From Phycisphaerales bacterium (GTDB lineage Bacteria; Planctomycetota; Phycisphaerae; Sedimentisphaerales; Anaerohalosphaeraceae): a stretch of DNA of 11,119 nucleotides. The DNA is taken from assembly GCA_003152975.1 (NCBI GenBank), contig PMBP01000189.1, positions 1-11,119 on the forward strand. The letters are read 5' to 3'. Below the pieces are notes generated by a model. It had not been told where the DNA came from. It worked only from the letters and a program-made list of their open reading frames with translations, and made no database searches. Below, piece by piece: positions 6,915 through 11,119 of the stretch (positions are counted from its first letter, which is position 1; each line of letters opens with the position of its first letter). Made by a program: the position numbers and the translations under genes.

Positions 6915-7961
6915 ATGGACCGGCCCCTGATTTCCTTCATGTTGTTCGCATACAACCAGGAAAACTATGTCCGCCGCGCCGTCGAGGCGGCGATGGCCCA
7001 GACCTATTCTCCGCTGGAAATCATCCTTTCCGACGACGCCTCGTCCGACGGGACCTTTGACCTGATGCGGCAGATGGCCGGGGAATATCGCGGCCCGCAT
7101 CAGATTCGCCTCAACCGCAATCCGCTCAATCTCGGCATCGGCGGCCATGTTAACCGCCTGATGGAACTGGCCCGGGGCGAACTGATCGTCGTCGCCGCCG
7201 GCGATGATATCTCCCTGCCCAACCGCGTCGAACAATGTTGGCAGGCCTACCGCGACTCCGGCGGCACGGCCATGTCCATCTATTCCGGCCTGATCCTCAT
7301 CGACGAAAACGAGCGGCAGCAGGGAACCGTCCAGCGGCCCCTTCCTCCGGGGATCAACGATCTGGCCTGCCGCATCGCCGACATCGGCGTGTGCGGCTGC
7401 TCCCATTGCTGGCACCGAAGCGTATTCGATATCTTCGGGCCGATGATCCAGGAAACCGTCTATGAAGACAAGGCGATCCCGTTCCGTTCGATCCTCCTGG
7501 GCCGGATCCTGTATCTCGACGAGCCGCTGGTGCTGTACCGCCGCCACACCGGCAATATTTCCGCGCCGCGACAATCTCTCTGGCCGCGGGCCGAGGTCCG
7601 GGCCCATGTCGTCAAAAAGCAAAAACGCCGCCTGCTGACCCTGAAAAACTACGACAGGGACTTGCGGCAAGACCACGCCGGGATTAAGATTGCTCCCGAA
7701 GTCAGGGCCTCGGTCCTTTTGGAAGTGCTGCGGCAGGTTCGCCTGCTGGAGTTGGATATCGCCTTTAACGAGGGATCCTTCCGGGATCGTGTCCGGGTCA
7801 TCGGGCGGGGCATGATGTCCGGGGTCGGGATAAATTGGATCGGCAAATGGTTTGTCCGTTTGTTCTATCCTTTTCATCTGGTTCGGGTTCGGCGGCACCT
7901 GTTACGGGAACTTCGGTCCCGGGGACAGCACGGTTCACAAACAACAGACGATGGAGTATGA
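6915..7961 (+). CDS. Family 2 (GT-A type) glycosyltransferase
   Basis: A 348-residue GT2 enzyme. The donor-binding half has ISFMLFAYNQENYVRRAVEA (6-25), the SDDASSDGT motif (39-47) and a metal-binding AAGDDISLPNRV with Asp97-Asp98. The later YEDKAIPFRSILLG provides the ED acidic motif expected of the catalytic base, and LYRRHTGNIS is a common GT2 ending block. The C-terminal tail carries aromatic and basic residues (WIGKWFVRLFYPFHLVRVRR), which could anchor it at the membrane surface. That is inference, since no long hydrophobic span is present. GAGGGG (6901-6906) lies eight bases before the ATG. The stop overlaps the start of the next gene by ATGA. Its specificity is not evident. Confidence 0.88.
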   Translation: MDRPLISFMLFAYNQENYVRRAVEAAMAQTYSPLEIILSDDASSDGTFDLMRQMAGEYRGPHQIRLNRNPLNLGIGGHVNRLMELARGELIVVAAGDDISLPNRVEQCWQAYRDSGGTAMSIYSGLILIDENERQQGTVQRPLPPGINDLACRIADIGVCGCSHCWHRSVFDIFGPMIQETVYEDKAIPFRSILLGRILYLDEPLVLYRRHTGNISAPRQSLWPRAEVRAHVVKKQKRRLLTLKNYDRDLRQDHAGIKIAPEVRASVLLEVLRQVRLLELDIAFNEGSFRDRVRVIGRGMMSGVGINWIGKWFVRLFYPFHLVRVRRHLLRELRSRGQHGSQTTDDGV

Positions 7962-8896
7962 GCGTGGATTCGGATCAAGGATTTATTCATCCCCAGGCAA
8001 TCATTGAGCCGGGAGCGGTTATCGGTGAGGGAACCCGTATCTGGGCCTTTTCCCATGTCCTTCCCGGAGCCCGGATCGGCAAGGACTGCAACATCTGCGA
8101 TCACACTTTCGTCGAGAACGATGTGGTGATCGGCAACAGCGTGACGATCAAATGCGGGGTGTATGTCTGGGACGGGATCGAATTGCAGGACCATGTGTTT
8201 GTCGGGCCCAATGTGTCCTTTACCAACGATAAGTTTCCCCGCAGCAAGCAGTATCCGGACCCCTTCGTCCGTACGCTGGTGTGCCGCGGGGCGTCCCTTG
8301 GGGCCGGGGCGGTGATCCTTCCCGGCCTGCGGATCGGCGAACATGCCATGGTCGGGGCCGGCGCCGTGGTCACCCGCGATGTTCCCCCCAACGCGATCGT
8401 CGTCGGGAATCCCGCGCGAATGGTCGGCTATGTGGAAACGGTGGCTCGGCCGACTACCCTTTCGGCCTCGAAGCTCAAAACCGAAAAATCGACCGTCGCC
8501 GGCGTTAAGCTCATTCACCTCAAGCATGTCGAAGACATGCGCGGCGATCTCTGTGCGGCCGAATGGCACAAGGACCTGCCCTTTGTGCCCCGCAGGGTCT
8601 TCTATGTCTATCGGGTGCCCAATTCGCGGGTCCGCGGCGAGCACGCCCACAAGGAATGCCACCAGTTGTTGGTCTGCGTCAGCGGGTCCCTCTCGGTGGT
8701 GGTCGATGACGGCCGCAATCGCGAAGAATACCTCCTGGACCGGCCGTGGATCGGGCTCTATCTTCCCCCGCTTACCTGGGGGATTCAATACAAATATTCC
8801 TCCGGTTCGGTCCTGATGGTGTTTGCCTCGCATGAATACGATGGGGCCGATTATATCCGCAAATACGACGACTTCCTGAAGCTGGCAAGGAGCTAA
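7958..8896 (+). CDS. Bifunctional sugar N-acyltransferase / dTDP-4-keto-6-deoxyhexose 3,4-ketoisomerase (WxcM/FdtD-like fusion)
   Basis: Two enzymes of the 3-amino-3,6-dideoxyhexose pathway are fused in 312 residues. Residues about 9-160 form a left-handed beta-helix acyltransferase: hexapeptide repeats such as [17 protein letters not shown], ending in [12 protein letters not shown] (N151-P-A-R154). After a linker, residues 182-312 form a cupin matching FdtA/QdtA ketoisomerases: [11 protein letters not shown] (226-236, with His229 and His231), [32 protein letters not shown] and [13 protein letters not shown]. The isomerase moves the keto group of dTDP-4-keto-6-deoxy-glucose to C3; the acyltransferase domain would later acylate the amine. 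The ATG at 7958 is preferred over an upstream in-frame ATG (7835), because the extra 41 residues are low-complexity and lie inside the previous gene. Whether the product is galacto (Fuc3N) or gluco (Qui3N) cannot be decided by eye. Confidence 0.88.
   Translation: MSVDSDQGFIHPQAIIEPGAVIGEGTRIWAFSHVLPGARIGKDCNICDHTFVENDVVIGNSVTIKCGVYVWDGIELQDHVFVGPNVSFTNDKFPRSKQYPDPFVRTLVCRGASLGAGAVILPGLRIGEHAMVGAGAVVTRDVPPNAIVVGNPARMVGYVETVARPTTLSASKLKTEKSTVAGVKLIHLKHVEDMRGDLCAAEWHKDLPFVPRRVFYVYRVPNSRVRGEHAHKECHQLLVCVSGSLSVVVDDGRNREEYLLDRPWIGLYLPPLTWGIQYKYSSGSVLMVFASHEYDGADYIRKYDDFLKLARS
8887..8892 (+). promoter_or_regulatory. Ribosome binding site supporting a GTG start
   Basis: AAGGAG lies eight bases before the GTG at 8901, inside the end of the preceding gene. 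It supports GTG as the true start of the aminotransferase. The next in-frame ATG (8922) would remove the SIPALD segment that this family normally has at its N-terminus. Confidence 0.7.
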
Positions 8897-8900
8897 CGGG

Positions 8901-9995
8901 GTGTCGATTCCCGCCCTTGACATGAAAGCCCCATATCGGGAGCTCAAGCCCGAACTGGATGCCGCCTACGCCCGTTTCATGGAGTCCGGCTGGTATGTCC
9001 TCGGCGAAGAAACAAGGGCTTTCGAGACCGAATATGCCGCCTATTGCGGCGTTGGCCACTGCGTCGGCGTCAGCAACGGCCTCGACGCCCTGCACCTGGC
9101 CTTGCGGGCCTTCGGGATCGGGCCCGGCGACGAAGTCATCGTTCCCTCCAATACCTATATCGCCACCTGGCTGGCTGTGACCTACGCGGGCGCTACGCTA
9201 ATTCCGGTTGAACCGGATAGGAATACATTCAATATCGATCCGGCGCGAATCGAGTCGGCCGTTACTCCCCGGACGCGGGCCATCATGCCGGTCCATCTCT
9301 ATGGCCAGCCCGCCGACATGGATCCGATTATGGAAATCGCCGATCGCCATGGGCTAAAGGTCATCGAAGACAACGCCCAGGCCCAGGGTGCCCGCTACAA
9401 AGGCCGCAGGACCGGCGGTCTCGGACATGCGGCCGCGCACAGCTTTTACCCCGGCAAAAATCTCGGCGCGATGGGCGAAGCCGGCGCGGTAACCACATCG
9501 GATCCCGCCATCGCAGAAAAGATTCGCGTGCTGAGAAACTACGGTTCGCAGGTCAAATACCATAACCAGTACAAAGGATACAACAATCGGATCGACGAGC
9601 TTCAGGCCGCGTTTCTCCGGGTCAAGCTCGGCCATCTCGATGTCTGGAACCTGCGACGACAACAGCGGGCCAGACAATATCTCGAAGGCCTGCGGGATTG
9701 CGCCAACATCGTCCTGCCGCCGGTTCCCGATTGGGCCCAGCCCGTCTGGCACCAGTTCGTCATCCGCCTTGCCGATCGCGATGCTGTCCAGCAACGGCTG
9801 ACCGCCGCCGGGACTGGGACGCTGGTCCATTATCCGATCCCGCCGCATCTGTCCCAGGCTTATGCCGATCTTGGCTGGGGCAGGGGGGCATTCCCCATCG
9901 CCGAAGAAATGGCCGCAACTGTCCTCAGTCTTCCGATGGGCCCTCACCTGTCTTCGGACGACGCCGCCAAGGTCGTGGAGGCGCTCCATGGCTGA
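8901..9995 (+). CDS. DegT/DnrJ/EryC1-type PLP sugar aminotransferase (FdtB/QdtB-like)
   Basis: A 364-residue PLP-dependent enzyme predicted to aminate the 3-keto sugar made by the preceding isomerase, giving dTDP-3-amino-3,6-dideoxyhexose, probably with glutamate as donor. It starts with GTG and the family-typical [20 protein letters not shown]. Seen further on are [47 protein letters not shown], and Asp157 in [13 protein letters not shown], which contacts the PLP ring nitrogen. The Schiff-base Lys186 lies in [38 protein letters not shown] and [11 protein letters not shown], then [13 protein letters not shown], are close to 3-aminotransferases of the FdtB/QdtB type. Adjacency to the ketoisomerase strengthens this assignment. 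The end overlaps the next gene by eight bases. Confidence 0.92.
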   Translation: MSIPALDMKAPYRELKPELDAAYARFMESGWYVLGEETRAFETEYAAYCGVGHCVGVSNGLDALHLALRAFGIGPGDEVIVPSNTYIATWLAVTYAGATLIPVEPDRNTFNIDPARIESAVTPRTRAIMPVHLYGQPADMDPIMEIADRHGLKVIEDNAQAQGARYKGRRTGGLGHAAAHSFYPGKNLGAMGEAGAVTTSDPAIAEKIRVLRNYGSQVKYHNQYKGYNNRIDELQAAFLRVKLGHLDVWNLRRQQRARQYLEGLRDCANIVLPPVPDWAQPVWHQFVIRLADRDAVQQRLTAAGTGTLVHYPIPPHLSQAYADLGWGRGAFPIAEEMAATVLSLPMGPHLSSDDAAKVVEALHG

Positions 9996-10629
9996 TCGGC
10001 TGGGAGATTGCGTTCGTTGGGGTCAGCGCCTTCTCAAACGGCTGGGCCGCTGGAGATACGCCTGGAACCGCTGGGCCACTTGGCCCCGGCGGGCGACGGG
10101 CAATCTGGCCTTGGCCCCCGGCGTGCGTCTCTATGTCCCGCTGCGCTGCGACGGCGAGGGGAAAGTTAGGGTTGGGGAGAAAACACGATTGGGGTGCCGC
10201 AACTCCGTCCAATATGGGAACGGTTCCATTCTCCTGCAGGCCCGCGATTCGAAATCCTCGATTCAGATCGGCCGCAACTGCGCCTTTTCCAACAATGTAT
10301 CGATTGTGTCCATGGAATTCGTTGAAATCGGCGACGATTGCCTCATCGGCGAGCTTGTGTCCATCATGGACAGCGACTTTCACGGTATCGACCCCGACAA
10401 GCGACGATCGGATGCCGTCCAGTCCGCGCCCGTCAAGCTCGAAAACAATGTCTGGCTCGGCAGCCGCGTCATCATCCAGAAGGGCGTGACCGTCGGTGCC
10501 AATTCGATCATTACGCCCAATGCCGTGGTGACCGCATCGGTTCCCGCCAATACCATCGCCGGCGGAATCCCGGCCCGGGTGATTCGAGAGTTGACCCAAT
10601 CCTCCAGTCCTCTGCCGGACAGGCCATGA
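9988..10629 (+). CDS. Hexapeptide-repeat (left-handed beta-helix) acyltransferase, putative glycan O-acetyltransferase
   Basis: A 213-residue protein whose N-terminal 45 residues are basic and Trp-rich ([19 protein letters not shown] pattern). A left-handed beta-helix follows: [85 protein letters not shown], and a terminal [11 protein letters not shown] resembling the family's G-N-P-A-K-x-I ending. The DSDFHGID segment carries the His usually expected at the active site of WbbJ/WcaF/maltose-acetyltransferase-type enzymes. The ATG at 9988 is chosen because GGAG (9977-9980) lies seven bases upstream, and a longer in-frame start (9862) would only translate a shadow of the aminotransferase gene. 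Probably it transfers an acetyl or related group to a sugar of the glycan or to a nucleotide sugar. The acceptor is unknown. Confidence 0.84.
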   Translation: MADRLGDCVRWGQRLLKRLGRWRYAWNRWATWPRRATGNLALAPGVRLYVPLRCDGEGKVRVGEKTRLGCRNSVQYGNGSILLQARDSKSSIQIGRNCAFSNNVSIVSMEFVEIGDDCLIGELVSIMDSDFHGIDPDKRRSDAVQSAPVKLENNVWLGSRVIIQKGVTVGANSIITPNAVVTASVPANTIAGGIPARVIRELTQSSSPLPDRP

Positions 10630-11119
10630 CAAAACCGCTTAACCATATCGTCTTTACCCGGAATCGTCCGCTGCAATTGGCCGGTTTTCTCGAGAGTTTT
10701 CTCCGTCACATGGGCCCGGTTGTCGAAGTGATCCATATCCTGTACAAAAAGGATCTGTTCTCGTCGGAATACGAGAAGGTCTTTCGGGAGTTCCCCCAGT
10801 GCCGGGTCGTCGAAGAGGCGGATTTCCATCGGGACTTTATGTCGATCTTCGGGCAGGTCCGCACCGAGTATGTCGCCTTTTCCACCGACGATGTCGTGTA
10901 CTTTGACGCGGCGGACTTTTCCCTCATTGAGCGGGCGTTCGCCGAACGAAACGACTTGCTGGCTTTCACCCTCAAGCTCGGGCTCGAGCACTATGCCGAC
11001 GGCAAAGAACCCGTCATCACCGACTCGGTCGCCGGACAGCCCGTGTACAAGGTGGACTGGACCAGGGCCACCGACCCCGCCACCTCGTATCCCTTCGAAC
11101 TCAACAGCACGATTTACCG
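10626..11119 (+). CDS. Putative glycosyltransferase (GT-A/GT2-like), 3' truncated by window
   Basis: An open frame starts at the ATG overlapping the previous stop (ATGA) and stays open to the window end, 164 complete residues. It opens with [20 protein letters not shown], typical of GT-A enzymes (strand, then R-N-R-P-L-Q-L helix), followed by VIHILYKKDLFSSEYEKVF. A likely metal/nucleotide-binding motif FSTDDVVYF (about 85-93, Asp88-Asp89) comes after QVRTEYVA. The visible part lacks the V-D-D-x-S motif usual in GT2. The C-terminal portion is missing, so neither length nor specificity can be given. Operon position favours a glycan-assembly role, but a non-enzymatic or otherwise unclassified GT-A fold protein is possible. 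Confidence 0.7.
   Translation, partial: MTKPLNHIVFTRNRPLQLAGFLESFLRHMGPVVEVIHILYKKDLFSSEYEKVFREFPQCRVVEEADFHRDFMSIFGQVRTEYVAFSTDDVVYFDAADFSLIERAFAERNDLLAFTLKLGLEHYADGKEPVITDSVAGQPVYKVDWTRATDPATSYPFELNSTIY

Noticed and set aside
1..11119. CRISPR arrays, insertion sequences, tRNA/rRNA genes, phage genes or a defence system
   Set aside because: No regularly spaced repeats, transposase motifs, inverted-repeat ends or RNA-gene signatures were seen. Essentially the whole window is explained by polysaccharide genes on one strand.

Overview
The window is one uninterrupted, single-strand (+) stretch of a surface-polysaccharide (O-antigen or exopolysaccharide-type) biosynthesis operon. It runs off both ends: the first gene has lost its start and the last gene has lost its end. 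The DNA is clearly GC-rich. The gene families are those of a Gram-negative (diderm) bacterium. The unusually long MsbA-type ABC exporter hints at Planctomycetota/Phycisphaerae-like organisms, but that is only an impression and the sequence does not fix the taxon.

Layout. 1-2637: rfbA (3' end), rfbC, rfbD and rfbB, the complete dTDP-L-rhamnose set, with every junction a 4-base ATGA stop/start overlap. 2689-4908: an MsbA/PglK-like ABC half-transporter with its ATPase domain fused. It carries a large insert, including a PDZ-like segment, between its first two membrane spans. 4932-7961: three glycosyltransferases (GT2, GT4, GT2). 7958-9995: a fused hexapeptide acyltransferase/3,4-ketoisomerase (WxcM/FdtA-like) followed by a DegT-type sugar aminotransferase (FdtB/QdtB-like). 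9988-10629: a second hexapeptide acyltransferase. 10626-11119: the start of a further putative glycosyltransferase, cut by the window end.

How the genes work together. RfbA and RfbB make dTDP-4-keto-6-deoxy-D-glucose. RfbC and RfbD take it to dTDP-L-rhamnose. The ketoisomerase, aminotransferase and fused acyltransferase are predicted to take the same intermediate to a dTDP-3-acylamino-3,6-dideoxyhexose (Fuc3NAc or Qui3NAc type). The glycosyltransferases would assemble these sugars on a lipid carrier and the ABC exporter is a candidate flippase. The second acyltransferase could decorate the glycan. No promoter, terminator, RNA gene, repeat, CRISPR array or mobile element was recognised. No gap between genes exceeds about 50 bases. 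The most unusual item is the ABC exporter with its PDZ-like, tryptophan-rich extracytoplasmic insert.
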